A DNA stretch of 64,000 bases from Methylobacterium brachiatum (lineage in GTDB: Bacteria > Pseudomonadota > Alphaproteobacteria > Rhizobiales > Beijerinckiaceae), in NCBI RefSeq assembly GCF_020523825.1, contig NZ_JAJALK010000009.1, positions 184,395-248,394 of the forward strand, in the 5' to 3' direction. Below, piece by piece: positions 50,201 to 57,601 of this stretch. Position numbers and translations under genes: made by a program. Under the pieces are notes generated by a model. The model saw nothing but the letters and a program-made list of their open reading frames with translations. It was not told the DNA's origin and did no database searches. How positions within the stretch are numbered: position 1 is the first letter of the stretch; the number at the start of each line of letters is the position of its first letter.

Positions 50201-50876
50201 CGAAGAAATCGAGGCGGATCGGCGCCGGCAGGCCGGGGGGCGACAGGTCGAGGATGCCGCCGCGCACCGCGTACTCGCCCGTATCCCGCACCGTGCCGGT
50301 GCGCATGAAGCCGTTGGCCTCGACCCAGGCGACCACGTCGTCCATCGCCACGACGTTGCCGATCGCGGCCGAGAACGCCTCCTTGGCGATGTGGCCCCGG
50401 GGCGGCACCCGCTGCACCAGGGCGTTGACCGTGGTGCACAGGATGCGCGGGCGGTCCTCGGCGGAGCGGGTCCGGGCGAGGCGGGCGAGCGCGGTCATCC
50501 GGGCGGCGGCCGTGGCCGTGGTCGGCGAGACCCGGTCGTAGGGCTGGCAGTCCCAGGCCGGCAGGTTCATCACGTCCATCTCGGGCGCGACGAAGCCGAG
50601 CGCCGACTGGAACGCCGCCGAGCGCCCGGAATCGCGCGCCACATGCACCAGCACCGCGGGGGCATCGACGGTGGGCGCCAGGGCCCGGGCGAGGTCGGCC
50701 ACCGCCAGGGCGTCGAATCCCTCCGGAGCGTTCGCCAGGACCGGGCTGTCGCCGCGCTTCAGGGCCTCGAGCGCCTGCGCGAGCGCCGAGGACTTCGGCA
50801 GCGCGAAGCGCGCGACCTGGGGCTTTGCAGCCGGGGCAGGGGGCTTCGGGGCGGATTTCGGCTGGGGCTTGGCCAT
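47268..50876 (-). CDS. mfd: Transcription-repair coupling factor Mfd
   Basis: The protein of 1202 residues has a UvrB-homology N-terminal part (LPAWDCQPYDRVSPT). An RNA-polymerase-interacting domain follows (LQPGDLVVHADHGIGRFSGL). The RecG-like translocase core contains VCGDVGFGKTEVALRAAF (Walker A), IIVDEEQHFGVAHKERL, TLSATPIPRTLQLAM and LYQLRGRVGRSKARAY. The C-terminal part (PVTIPETYVEDLGARLALYR) is the regulatory D7 domain. Mfd displaces stalled RNA polymerase and recruits UvrA. ATG at 50876 (MAKPQPKS) gives a usual length; the frame is open to 51080. A 7-bp stem (47245-47251 with 47262-47268) overlaps its stop and could help terminate it. Confidence 0.97.
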   Translation of the reverse strand: MAKPQPKSAPKPPAPAAKPQVARFALPKSSALAQALEALKRGDSPVLANAPEGFDALAVADLARALAPTVDAPAVLVHVARDSGRSAAFQSALGFVAPEMDVMNLPAWDCQPYDRVSPTTATAAARMTALARLARTRSAEDRPRILCTTVNALVQRVPPRGHIAKEAFSAAIGNVVAMDDVVAWVEANGFMRTGTVRDTGEYAVRGGILDLSPPGLPAPIRLDFFGDTLESIRAFDPETQRTTGQLRSLDLMPMSEVQLTTETIRRFRQGYIQSFGAATRDDRLYETVSEGRRYAGLEHWMPLFYDRLDTLFDYLGGVPLVFDPQVEDAAAERISLVQDYYQAREGAMKTPQAGVAPYKPLPPRALYLTPNELKERIAAATVARLTPFAQPDSPERAVIDCGAKAGRSFARERANESASVFDAAVAHIRDLQGSGHHVILGSWSDGSRDRLCGVLTDHGLKKPVAITRLSDVYALKRGADSAVAVWGLEAGFTVGELAVVSEGDILGDRLVRQKRKAKRPQDVILEVQALQPGDLVVHADHGIGRFSGLKTIHAAGAPHDCLELSYTGGLLLLPVENIELLTRYGSEDSEVALDRLGGGAWQARKAKMKRRILEMAGELIKVAAQRFVRKAPVLKAPEGLYGEFAARFPFEETEDQANAIDAVLDDLNAGRPMDRLVCGDVGFGKTEVALRAAFAAAIAGKQVAVIVPTTLLARQHFRTFAERFKGLPVQVAQLSRFVSAADMKQARAGLADGTVDIVVGTHALLAKNIAFKDLGLIIVDEEQHFGVAHKERLKALQADVHVLTLSATPIPRTLQLAMTGVRELSIIATPPVDRLVVRTFVTPFDPLTIREALLRERYRGGQSFYVVPRIEDLAEVKKFLDAEMPEIKVAIAHGQMAAGQLEDVMTAFYEGKFDVLLSTTIVESGLDIPTANTLIVHRADMFGLAQLYQLRGRVGRSKARAYALFTTPANRQLTTQAEQRLKVLQSLDTLGAGFQLASHDLDIRGAGNLLGDAQSGHIKEVGYELYQQMLEDAVTGLKAGIEDVPEEAWSPTIALGAPVTIPETYVEDLGARLALYRRLATLQDDAEMESFGAEMIDRFGPLPPEVEQLLKIGTIKILCLKANVEKVEAGPKGVVVHFRDKSYANPQGLVAYVAEQASFAKVRPDMSVVFVRELTTIPARLKTATEVLRSLVKIAERVKKAA

Positions 50877-51371
50877 CGGGTCTTTCGCGGGGAGTCCCGC
50901 CGGGCACAGGGAGGGCTGACGCGGGCCGGCGTTAGCCCATTGAGCCGTCGTGATAAAGCATCCCGGCGGCGGCGTTGGGGTGGCTGACGATGTCCTATAT
51001 GGCGGCAGCGCTCCAGCGGGGAACGTGTGTCCCGGTGCGATTCGGGGAGGCGCGCGCCAGCCGGGGCGCGGCACTTTCACCGCGCCGGACGATCACAGGG
51101 GGATCCGCCATGGCGCAGGACGACGCGATCTTGTTCACGCGCCTGGCGGATGGAACGCTGCTGCAACGTCATCGCGATGGCGCGTTCCGGCCGCCAGCCT
51201 CGACGATGCCTTCTGGGAGCAAGCGACACAGGTTTGAGGCACTGTCGCTCTTGCAGACTGCGACGCGCCCCCGCGCCCGCCAGGAGTCACATCCTGGCCT
51301 GTTCAAAGGCGAAAACCTGATTGGACGGCATCCGTTACAGGCGGCCGGGAAGGGGCGCTGAGCCCCAGCTC
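50877..51371. other. Intergenic region between mfd and a small minus-strand gene
   Basis: These 495 bp lie upstream of mfd. Besides the possible small ORF at 51110-51361, no repeat, RNA gene or promoter pair was recognised. The mfd promoter is expected here. Confidence 0.4.
51110..51361 (+). CDS. Possible small protein, 83 residues
   Basis: ATG at 51110 is preceded by AGGGGGATC, a good ribosome site, and opens an 83-residue frame beginning MAQDDAILFTRLADGTLLQR. The first 30 residues have a natural composition; the rest is basic and less convincing. No family is recognised. It is convergent with the 76-residue gene at 51372, leaving 10 bp. It may be a real small gene or a truncated remnant. 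Confidence 0.3.
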   Translation: MAQDDAILFTRLADGTLLQRHRDGAFRPPASTMPSGSKRHRFEALSLLQTATRPRARQESHPGLFKGENLIGRHPLQAAGKGR

Positions 51372-51602
51372 CTACGCGTCGGGCCCGACGATCTCCGCCA
51401 GCGCGGCCTCGACCCGGCCGCGGAAGAAGTCGGCATTGGGCATGCCCTCGGTCATCGCGGCGGCGCGGCCGGTGGCCTGGCGCAGGATCTCGGCGCGCAG
51501 CGCCGGGTCGCTGCGCTCCATCATCTCCAGCATGATGCGGACCACGAGCTCGGTGGCGATCGAGCGGGCGGGATGGTCGTAGGTCGGCTTGGGTTCGTCC
51601 AT
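51372..51602 (-). CDS. Small conserved-looking protein, 76 residues
   Basis: The 76-residue acidic helical protein (MDEPKPTYDHPARSIATELV ... GMPNADFFRGRVEAALAEIV) has an even composition with amphipathic helices. I do not know its family. It starts 15 bp after the sdhE stop on the same strand, so the two are likely co-transcribed. No membrane segment or signal is visible. Confidence 0.6.
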   Translation of the reverse strand: MDEPKPTYDHPARSIATELVVRIMLEMMERSDPALRAEILRQATGRAAAMTEGMPNADFFRGRVEAALAEIVGPDA

Positions 51603-51617
51603 CGCGGGCTTTCGCTC

Positions 51618-51914
51618 TCAGGAATGAATCGGCGCGTCGTGCCGGTGGAACGCGCGCACGCGGCGCCAGACCGACGTGTCGTAGTTCGACGGCGTCTCGA
51701 CCTCGCCGGTGAGCCACTTGAACAGGTCGCGGTCGGGCACCTCGATCAGCGCCTCGAACTGGTCGAGCTCCGCCTCCGACAGGGTCCCGATCTCGGCATC
51801 GGCGAAGCGGCCCATGATCAGGTCCATCTCCCGGATGCCCCGGTGCCAGGACCGGTACAGGAGGCGGCGGCGGCGCGGATCGAGGTCGGCGCTGGTGCGG
51901 GTGGTGCCGGACAT
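51618..51914 (-). CDS. sdhE: FAD assembly factor SdhE (succinate dehydrogenase assembly)
   Basis: The 98-residue protein has the family signature YRSWHRGIREMDLIMGRFAD, including the RGxxEMD motif that contacts the flavoprotein. ALIEVPDRDLFKWLTGEVE follows. SdhE/SDHAF2 promotes covalent attachment of FAD to succinate dehydrogenase subunit A. ATG at 51914 (MSGTTRTS) gives a normal length; the frame is open further upstream but there it overlaps a divergent gene. It probably forms an operon with the 76-residue gene downstream. Confidence 0.9.
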   Translation of the reverse strand: MSGTTRTSADLDPRRRRLLYRSWHRGIREMDLIMGRFADAEIGTLSEAELDQFEALIEVPDRDLFKWLTGEVETPSNYDTSVWRRVRAFHRHDAPIHS

Positions 51915-52106
51915 TGGTTCGCGACTTCCGGTCGGAGGATAGGCGGGACTCAAGATAGGCGGCGCGGGCCGCCGGATCCAGGATTCGGGTTTCAGATCGG
52001 GCCGCAACCGCAGAGCGAACGGCAAAAAGCAATTGCCTCCGGCGGGTGCTCCGTTATCTCGAGTCCGCGACGTCCCGGCGCAACGGGGCTCGAGCGGAGT
52101 ACGACG

Positions 52107-53084
52107 ATGCCGAAGGCGATCCGGGTCTACGAGTACGGCGGCCCCGAGGTGATGAAGTTCGAGGACGTGCCCCTGGCCGAGCCCGGCCCCGGGCAGATCC
52201 GGGTCCGCCAAGCCGCCATCGGCGTCAACTTCATCGACATCTACTTCCGCACCGGCGCCTACAAGTCGCCGCACATGCCCTACACCCCCGGCAAGGAGGG
52301 CGCCGGCACCGTCTCGGCGGTGGGCGAGGGGGTCTCGAACATCAAGCCCGGCGACCGGGTGGCCTACGGCTCGGTGCCGGATGGCTGCTACGCCGAGGAG
52401 GCGGTGATCCCGGCCGCCGCCGCAGTGCCGATCCCCGACGGCGTCGACGAGAAGACCGCCGCCGCCATGATGCTCAAGGGCCTGACCGCCGAGTACCTGC
52501 TGCACCGGACCTACGCGGTGAAGCCCGGCGACACGATCCTGTGGCACGCCGCCGCCGGCGGCGTCGGCCTGATCGCCTGCCAATGGGCCAAGCATCTCGG
52601 CGCCACGGTGATCGGCACCGCCGGCAGCCCCGAGAAGGCGGAGCTGGCCAAGCAGAACGGCTGCGACCACGTCATCCTGTACCGCCAGGAGGACGTCGCC
52701 AAGCGGGTGCGCGAGCTGACCGACGGCAAGGGCGTGCCCGTGGTCTATGACGGCGTCGGCCAGGCGACCCTGATGGGCTCGCTCGACAGCCTCGCGCCGC
52801 TCGGCCTGCTGGCGAGCTTCGGCTCGGCCTCCGGGCCGATCACCGGGCTCGATCTCGGCCTGCTCGCCCCGCGCGGCTCGCTCTATGTGACGCGGCCGAC
52901 GCTGGCGACCTTCTCGTCCAACCGCGCCACCCTGGAGGAGGCGGCCGCCCGCCTGTTCAAGGTGGTCGGCGACGGCGCCGTGAAGATCGCCGTCAACGCG
53001 ACCTACCCGCTCGCCGAGGCGCAGCAGGTGCACCGGGACCTGGCCGGCCGGGAGACCACCGGCTCGATCGTGATGCTGCCGTGA
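52107..53084 (+). CDS. NADPH:quinone oxidoreductase, zinc-independent MDR type
   Basis: The 325-residue protein is a medium-chain dehydrogenase/reductase without zinc ligands. It contains KAIRVYEYGGPEVMKFEDVP, then RQAAIGVNFIDIYFRTGAY and YTPGKEGAGTVSAVGEGVSN, the quinone-reductase (QorA) signature. The nucleotide site is HAAAGGVGLIACQWAKHLGA, and DGVGQATLMGSLDSLAPLGL follows. It reduces quinones or enones with NADPH. ATG at 52107 follows GAGCGGAGT. The stop overlaps the nicotinamidase gene start (GTGA), so the two are co-transcribed. Confidence 0.9.
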   Translation: MPKAIRVYEYGGPEVMKFEDVPLAEPGPGQIRVRQAAIGVNFIDIYFRTGAYKSPHMPYTPGKEGAGTVSAVGEGVSNIKPGDRVAYGSVPDGCYAEEAVIPAAAAVPIPDGVDEKTAAAMMLKGLTAEYLLHRTYAVKPGDTILWHAAAGGVGLIACQWAKHLGATVIGTAGSPEKAELAKQNGCDHVILYRQEDVAKRVRELTDGKGVPVVYDGVGQATLMGSLDSLAPLGLLASFGSASGPITGLDLGLLAPRGSLYVTRPTLATFSSNRATLEEAAARLFKVVGDGAVKIAVNATYPLAEAQQVHRDLAGRETTGSIVMLP

Positions 53085-53707
53085 CACCCGGCGCTGCCGA
53101 CCTGCTCCTCGTCATCGACGTGCAGGTCGATTTCCTGCCGGGCGGGGCCCTCCCCGTCCCGGACGGGGACGCGGTGGTCGGGCCGGTCAACGCGCTCCAG
53201 CACCGTTTCCGGCACGTGGCGCTGATGCAGGACTGGCATCCGGCCGACCACGTCTCCTTCGCGGACACCCATCCCGGGCGGGCCCCGTTCGAGACGGTGG
53301 CGCTGCCCTACGGCCCGCAGGTTCTGTGGCCCCGGCACTGCGTCCAGGGCAGCCCGGGCGCGGGCTTCGCGCCGGGGCTGGCCACCGACCGGGCGAGCCT
53401 GGTGGTCCGCAAGGGCCTGGACCCGCGCGTCGACAGCTACTCGGCGTTTCTCGAAGCCGACCGCACCACCCGCACCGGGCTGGCCGGCGCGCTCACCGAG
53501 CGCGGCATCTCCCGCGTCGTCCTGTGCGGCCTCGCCACCGATTTCTGCGTGCTCTGGAGCGCGCTCGATGCCTGCGCGGCGGGTTTCGACGTCTGGGTGG
53601 TGGCGGATGCGGTGCGCGGGATCGACCTCGACGGGTCGGTCGAAGCGGCCTGGGCCCGGATGGCGGCGGCCGGCGTGCGCCGGATCGGCTCGGACGCGAT
53701 CGCCTGA
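53081..53707 (+). CDS. pncA: Nicotinamidase
   Basis: The 208-residue isochorismatase-fold enzyme shows the catalytic Asp in LLVIDVQVDFLPGGALPVPD, the metal ligands in QDWHPADHVSF and the nucleophile Cys in CGLATDFCVLWSALDACAAG. WPRHCVQGSPGAGF is also typical of PncA. It deamidates nicotinamide to nicotinate for NAD salvage. GTG at 53081 overlaps the upstream stop. Coupling with an NADPH-dependent quinone reductase gene is plausible but may be coincidental. Confidence 0.93.
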   Translation: MTPGAADLLLVIDVQVDFLPGGALPVPDGDAVVGPVNALQHRFRHVALMQDWHPADHVSFADTHPGRAPFETVALPYGPQVLWPRHCVQGSPGAGFAPGLATDRASLVVRKGLDPRVDSYSAFLEADRTTRTGLAGALTERGISRVVLCGLATDFCVLWSALDACAAGFDVWVVADAVRGIDLDGSVEAAWARMAAAGVRRIGSDAIA

Positions 53708-53800
53708 ACGCCCCGGGAGGCGAACCGCCGCATGCGCGGCGGGCGACCGCCCGGAGCCCGACGCGTTGGCCCGGCTCCGGAACCCGACAGGAGTCAGGCG

Positions 53801-54001
53801 ATGTCATCCAAGCACCCGAAGACCGAGACCCCGACCGACGCCGACCTCAAGGGCAATCCCGGCATCGGCACGTCCAAGGGCATGAGCGGCGCCGACCCGG
53901 AAGACCTGGAGGCGGATTCGACCTTCGAGGGCGACGTCGAGAACGAGACCAAGCCGGACGGCGGCATCGACCCGAACCATCGCCCGCGCAAGAACGCCTG
54001 A
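53801..54001 (+). CDS. Small hydrophilic protein, 66 residues
   Basis: The 66-residue protein is strongly acidic and hydrophilic (MSSKHPKTETPTDADLKGNP ... DPEDLEADSTFEGDVENE) with a basic end (HRPRKNA). It looks intrinsically disordered. AGGAG upstream (CAGGAGTCAGGCG) supports the ATG at 53801. No family is recognised. It lies 93 bp after pncA, in the same direction. Confidence 0.55.
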   Translation: MSSKHPKTETPTDADLKGNPGIGTSKGMSGADPEDLEADSTFEGDVENETKPDGGIDPNHRPRKNA

Positions 54002-54041
54002 TCCAGGAAGCCCGGGCCTGCTTGGCCCGGGCCGCTTCGCG

Positions 54042-54293
54042 TCAGCGGGCGCGGACCGGCGCCCTCGGCCGCTGCGGCGCGGTGATCGCATCGGTGGGGG
54101 CGGTCCCGTCGCTGAGGAAGCCGTAGCCCGGGCTGCCCGACGAAACGTAGAGCTGCGGAGGGCTCGCGGTGTAGCCCCGCAGGAGGGCGGCGTTGGCGGC
54201 CCCGAACGACGCGGTGTTGTCGGCGCGGGCGGCGCCCGCCGGCACGCTCAGCAGCAGAGCGGCCGCCAGGGCCAGGGAGAAGGGCTTCGACAT
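54042..54293 (-). CDS. Small exported protein, 83 residues
   Basis: The 83-residue protein has a typical signal peptide (MSKPFSLALAAALLLSVPAG then AARA). A short mature part (NTASFGAANAALLRGYTASP ... GSPGYGFLSDGTAPTDAI) ends in a basic Pro/Arg tail. No family is recognised. It is convergent with the 66-residue gene at 53801. The signal peptide makes it a credible gene. Confidence 0.6.
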   Translation of the reverse strand: MSKPFSLALAAALLLSVPAGAARADNTASFGAANAALLRGYTASPPQLYVSSGSPGYGFLSDGTAPTDAITAPQRPRAPVRAR

Positions 54294-54538
54294 GGGGCGG
54301 ATCCTTTGATGTGGGCGCGGTTCGGGCGATCCTCGACCGCACGGGATGACCCCCATCTGTGGTTGCCGAGCCGCAGCCGACGTGTGGCACCGCACAATGG
54401 ACGCGGCAGCGCACCATGGTGCGCCTGCGACGGATCGGAGCATCATTCCGAAAGGTGGTGTGCGGCCCTCGGGATAAAGGAGGATGCGACACCGGGAACC
54501 CGGCGTATCGGTCCGGTCCCGGCGGCCCGGACGCGGGC

Positions 54539-55621
54539 CTAGAGCCCCAGCCCGAGCTGCAGCGGCTCTTCTTTTTCCCCCTGCTCGAAGCCCGAGAGCG
54601 CGATCCCGATCAGCCGGGCGCTGCGCCGGAGGGGAAACAGGCCGGCGAGCAGGTCCAGGCCGATCCGCTCGAGGGCGGCCCGGTCGGCCACCGGGGCGGA
54701 GAGCGACTTCGCCCGGGTGACCTGCGCGAAATCCGAGAATTTGAGCTTCAGGGTCACGGTCCGGGCCCGCATTCCCTTGGCATCCGCCCCGGCCCAGACC
54801 TTGTCGAACAGGGGCGCGAGCCGCGCCGCCAGGATTTCGAAGGCGGCCGTATCCTCCGAGAAGGTGGTCTCCGCCCCGATCGACTTGCGCACCCGGTGGG
54901 CGCGCACCGGCCGCATGTCGAGCCCGCGGGCGACCGCGTGGTAATAGGCCCCGGCCGACCCGAAGGCCTCGCGCAGCCGGTCCGGATCCCAGGCGCGCAG
55001 ATCGGCCCCGGTCTCGATGCCGAGCCGCTTCATCTTCGCCTCGGTGACCGGCCCGACCCCGTGGAACCGGCCGATCGGCAGGGCGGCGACGAAATCCGGC
55101 CCCATGGCCGGCGTGATCACGAACAGGGCGTCGGGCTTGCGGTAGTCGGAGGCGACCTTGGCCAGGAACTTGTTGTACGAGACCCCCGCCGAGGCGACGA
55201 GGCCGGTGCGCTCCAGGATCTCGGCCCGGATCGCCTTGGCGACGGCCGTCGCCGTGGGAAGGCCCAGGAGATTCTCGGTGACGTCGAGATAGGCCTCGTC
55301 CAGGGCCACGGGCTCGATCACCGGCGTGTGCCGGGCGAACACCGCCCGGATCTCTTCCGAGACCGCCCGGTAGACCTCGAAGCGCGGCTTCACGAACAGC
55401 AGGTCCGGGCAGAGCCGCCGGGCGGTGGCCGACGGCATGGCCGAGCGCACGCCGAACCGGCGCGCCTCGTAGCTCGCGGCCATCACCACGCCCCGCTCCC
55501 GGGAGCCGCCCACGGCGAGCGGCAGCCCGCGCAGGGCGGGATCGTCGCGCTGCTCCACGGAGGCGTAGAACGCGTCCATGTCGATATGGATGATCTTGCG
55601 GAGGGCGACCTCCGGATCCAT
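54539..55621 (-). CDS. dinB: DNA polymerase IV
   Basis: The protein of 360 residues is a Y-family translesion polymerase. Catalytic motifs are RKIIHIDMDAFYASVEQRDD (with the metal-binding Asp) and EPVALDEAYLDVT. The helix-hairpin region (LPIGRFHGVGPVTEAKMKRL) and the little-finger domain (RKSIGAETTFSEDTAAFE) follow. ATG at 55621 is preferred; an upstream GTG at 55705 would add 28 residues. A family B palindromic element lies between this gene and rimO. It copies damaged DNA with low fidelity. Confidence 0.94.
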   Translation of the reverse strand: MDPEVALRKIIHIDMDAFYASVEQRDDPALRGLPLAVGGSRERGVVMAASYEARRFGVRSAMPSATARRLCPDLLFVKPRFEVYRAVSEEIRAVFARHTPVIEPVALDEAYLDVTENLLGLPTATAVAKAIRAEILERTGLVASAGVSYNKFLAKVASDYRKPDALFVITPAMGPDFVAALPIGRFHGVGPVTEAKMKRLGIETGADLRAWDPDRLREAFGSAGAYYHAVARGLDMRPVRAHRVRKSIGAETTFSEDTAAFEILAARLAPLFDKVWAGADAKGMRARTVTLKLKFSDFAQVTRAKSLSAPVADRAALERIGLDLLAGLFPLRRSARLIGIALSGFEQGEKEEPLQLGLGL

Positions 55622-55727
55622 CGCCGCCTCGGGGTCCGGCTCGAGTTCTTGGTCTGTTCCGAAAGAGCGCGGCGGGGCGGCGGGGTCAAGGCGGGTCGCG
55701 CGCACCTCAACAGGGATATCCGCCTCA

Positions 55728-55844
55728 CCCCCTCATCCTGAGGTGCCGCGTCAGCGGCCTCGAAGGAGGCTTCCAGGTATCGCGCGGCCGGCTGGAGCCT
55801 CCTTCGAGGTCTCCGCTGCGCTGCGGCCCCTCAGGATGAGGGGG
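55728..55844. repeat. Intergenic palindromic element, family B, copy 2
   Basis: CCCCTCATCCTGAGGTGCC and CCCCTCAGGATGAGGGG frame the element. Inner arms CGAAGGAGGCTTCCAG and CTGGAGCCTCCTTCG are also inverted. It closely matches the copy at 47118-47234. Confidence 0.8.
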
Positions 55845-55887
55845 TGGGTCGGAGGCTCGTCCGATCCCGCGCGGGCGGCGGGCCGCC

Positions 55888-57240
55888 TCAGGTCACGCTG
55901 CCGTAGAGGTCGTAGGCGTCGGCCCGGTCGATCTTCACGGTGACGATGTCGCCGGGGCGCACCGGGCGCCGGAAGGCCGCGTGGACGGTGCCGTCGATCT
56001 CGGGGGCGTCGGCCTTCGACCGGCCCTTGGCGATCCCGCCCTCGACGGAATCGACGATCATGGCCAGCCGCTTGCCGACCTTGGCCCGCTGGAGCCGGAG
56101 CGAGATCGCGTTCTGCGTCTCCATGAACCGGCGCTTGCGCTCGGCCTTCAGCTCCGGCGGCACGAGGTCGCCCAGCGCGTTGGCGGTGGCGCCGGCCACC
56201 GGCTCGTATTCGAAGCAGCCGACGCGATCGAGCTTGGCCTCCTGCAGCCAGGACAGCAGTTCCTCGAACTCGGCCTCGGTCTCGCCGGGGAAGCCGACGA
56301 TGAAGGTCGAGCGGATGGCGAGGTCCGGGCAGGTCTGCCGCCAGCTGCGGATCCGGTCGAGCTGGCGCTCCTGGTTGCCGGGCCGGCGCATCCGCTTGAG
56401 CACGGAGGGGCTGGCGTGCTGGAGCGGCATGTCGAGATAGGGAAGGACCTTGCCCTCGGCCATCAGCGGGATGACCTCGTCCACGTGCGGGTAGGGGTAG
56501 ACGTAGTGCAGCCGCACCCAGGCCCCGAGCTCGCCGAGCTCCTTGGTCAGGTCGTAGAACTTCGCCCGCACGCTCCGGTCGCGCCACGGGCTCTCACTGT
56601 AGCGGACATCGACGCCGTAGGCGCTGGTATCCTGCGAGACGACCAGCAGCTCCTTCACGCCGGCTTTGACCAGCTTCTCGGCCTCGCGCAGCACGTCGCC
56701 GGCCAGGCGGCTGACGAGGTTCCCACGCAGGGACGGGATGATGCAGAAGCTGCAGCGGTTGCTGCACCCTTCCGAGATCTTCAGGTAGGCGTAGTGGCGC
56801 GGGGTGAGCTTGATCCCCTGCGGCGGCACCAGATCGAGGAACGGGTCGTGGGCCGGGGGCACCGCCTCGTGGACCGCCGCCACCACGGATTCGTAGGCCT
56901 GCGGCCCGGTGACCGCGAGCAAATCGGGATACTTTGCGCGGATCTCCTCGGGCTGCGCGCCCATGCAGCCGGTGACGATCACCCGGCCGTTCTCGGCCAT
57001 GGCCTCGCCGATCGCCGAGAGCGATTCCGCCTTGGCCGAATCCAGGAACCCGCAGGTGTTGACGATCACCACATCCGCCCCGTCGTGGCGGCGGGCCAGC
57101 TCGTAGCCCTCGGCGCGCAGATGCGTGAGGATCCGCTCGGAATCGACCAGGGCCTTGGGGCAGCCCAGCGAGACGAACGAGATCTTGGGGGCGGCCCCGG
57201 GGGTAGCTCCCTGAGGTGCGGGCGTGGCGGTTGCGGTCAT
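55888..57240 (-). CDS. rimO: Ribosomal protein S12 methylthiotransferase RimO
   Basis: The 450-residue radical-SAM enzyme has an N-terminal MTTase domain with three Cys (LGCPKALVDSE, NTCGFLDSAKAE, VTGCMGAQ). The radical-SAM CxxxCxxC is in ISEGCSNRCSFCIIPSLRG. A central region contains VRLHYVYPYPHVDEVIPLMA and LPYLDMPLQHASPSVLKRM, and the C-terminal TRAM domain ends DIVTVKIDRADAYDLYGSV. It adds a methylthio group to the conserved Asp of ribosomal protein S12. ATG at 57240 follows a short Thr/Ala-rich start. It is divergent from pabB. Confidence 0.95.
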   Translation of the reverse strand: MTATATPAPQGATPGAAPKISFVSLGCPKALVDSERILTHLRAEGYELARRHDGADVVIVNTCGFLDSAKAESLSAIGEAMAENGRVIVTGCMGAQPEEIRAKYPDLLAVTGPQAYESVVAAVHEAVPPAHDPFLDLVPPQGIKLTPRHYAYLKISEGCSNRCSFCIIPSLRGNLVSRLAGDVLREAEKLVKAGVKELLVVSQDTSAYGVDVRYSESPWRDRSVRAKFYDLTKELGELGAWVRLHYVYPYPHVDEVIPLMAEGKVLPYLDMPLQHASPSVLKRMRRPGNQERQLDRIRSWRQTCPDLAIRSTFIVGFPGETEAEFEELLSWLQEAKLDRVGCFEYEPVAGATANALGDLVPPELKAERKRRFMETQNAISLRLQRAKVGKRLAMIVDSVEGGIAKGRSKADAPEIDGTVHAAFRRPVRPGDIVTVKIDRADAYDLYGSVT

Positions 57241-57601
57241 GGTCGCATTCGGAAGACGGGTCGGACGCCACCCTCGCGTGCAGCCGGTGGATCGGGTCGC
57301 ACGGAGCGCGCGGATCGGCGTTCGGGATCGCGCCCTATAGCGGTTCTAACGCGCTCGCGCGAGACCGGCCGCCGCAGGGGTGCCCGGCCCGGTGCGGGAG
57401 GCTGGCGCCACAATCGAAACTTGGCTGTTTGCAGGGGTTTGCCGGCGGCTCCTGAGATCCCACATCAGGTCCTGCCGGCCTTCTCCCACGCCCGGGACGG
57501 GTCCCGACCGCCCTCGACGGGCGCGGCCTTGCGCGGAACTGCCGCTTTCCCCGCGGCATCGCCTGTGCAACGGCAGCGCGCGGGGCGCGTGCCCTCAGGA
57601 C
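57241..57601. other. Divergent intergenic region, rimO / pabB
   Basis: This 361-bp region contains no convincing gene. Both promoters must lie here, but no clear -35/-10 pair was seen. CAGGAC just before 57602 is the ribosome binding site of pabB. Confidence 0.4.

Noticed and set aside
48066..50987. Plus-strand open frame of 973 residues opposite mfd
   Set aside because: Antisense shadow; His/Arg/Gly/Asp-rich without domains, while mfd motifs are clear on the other strand.
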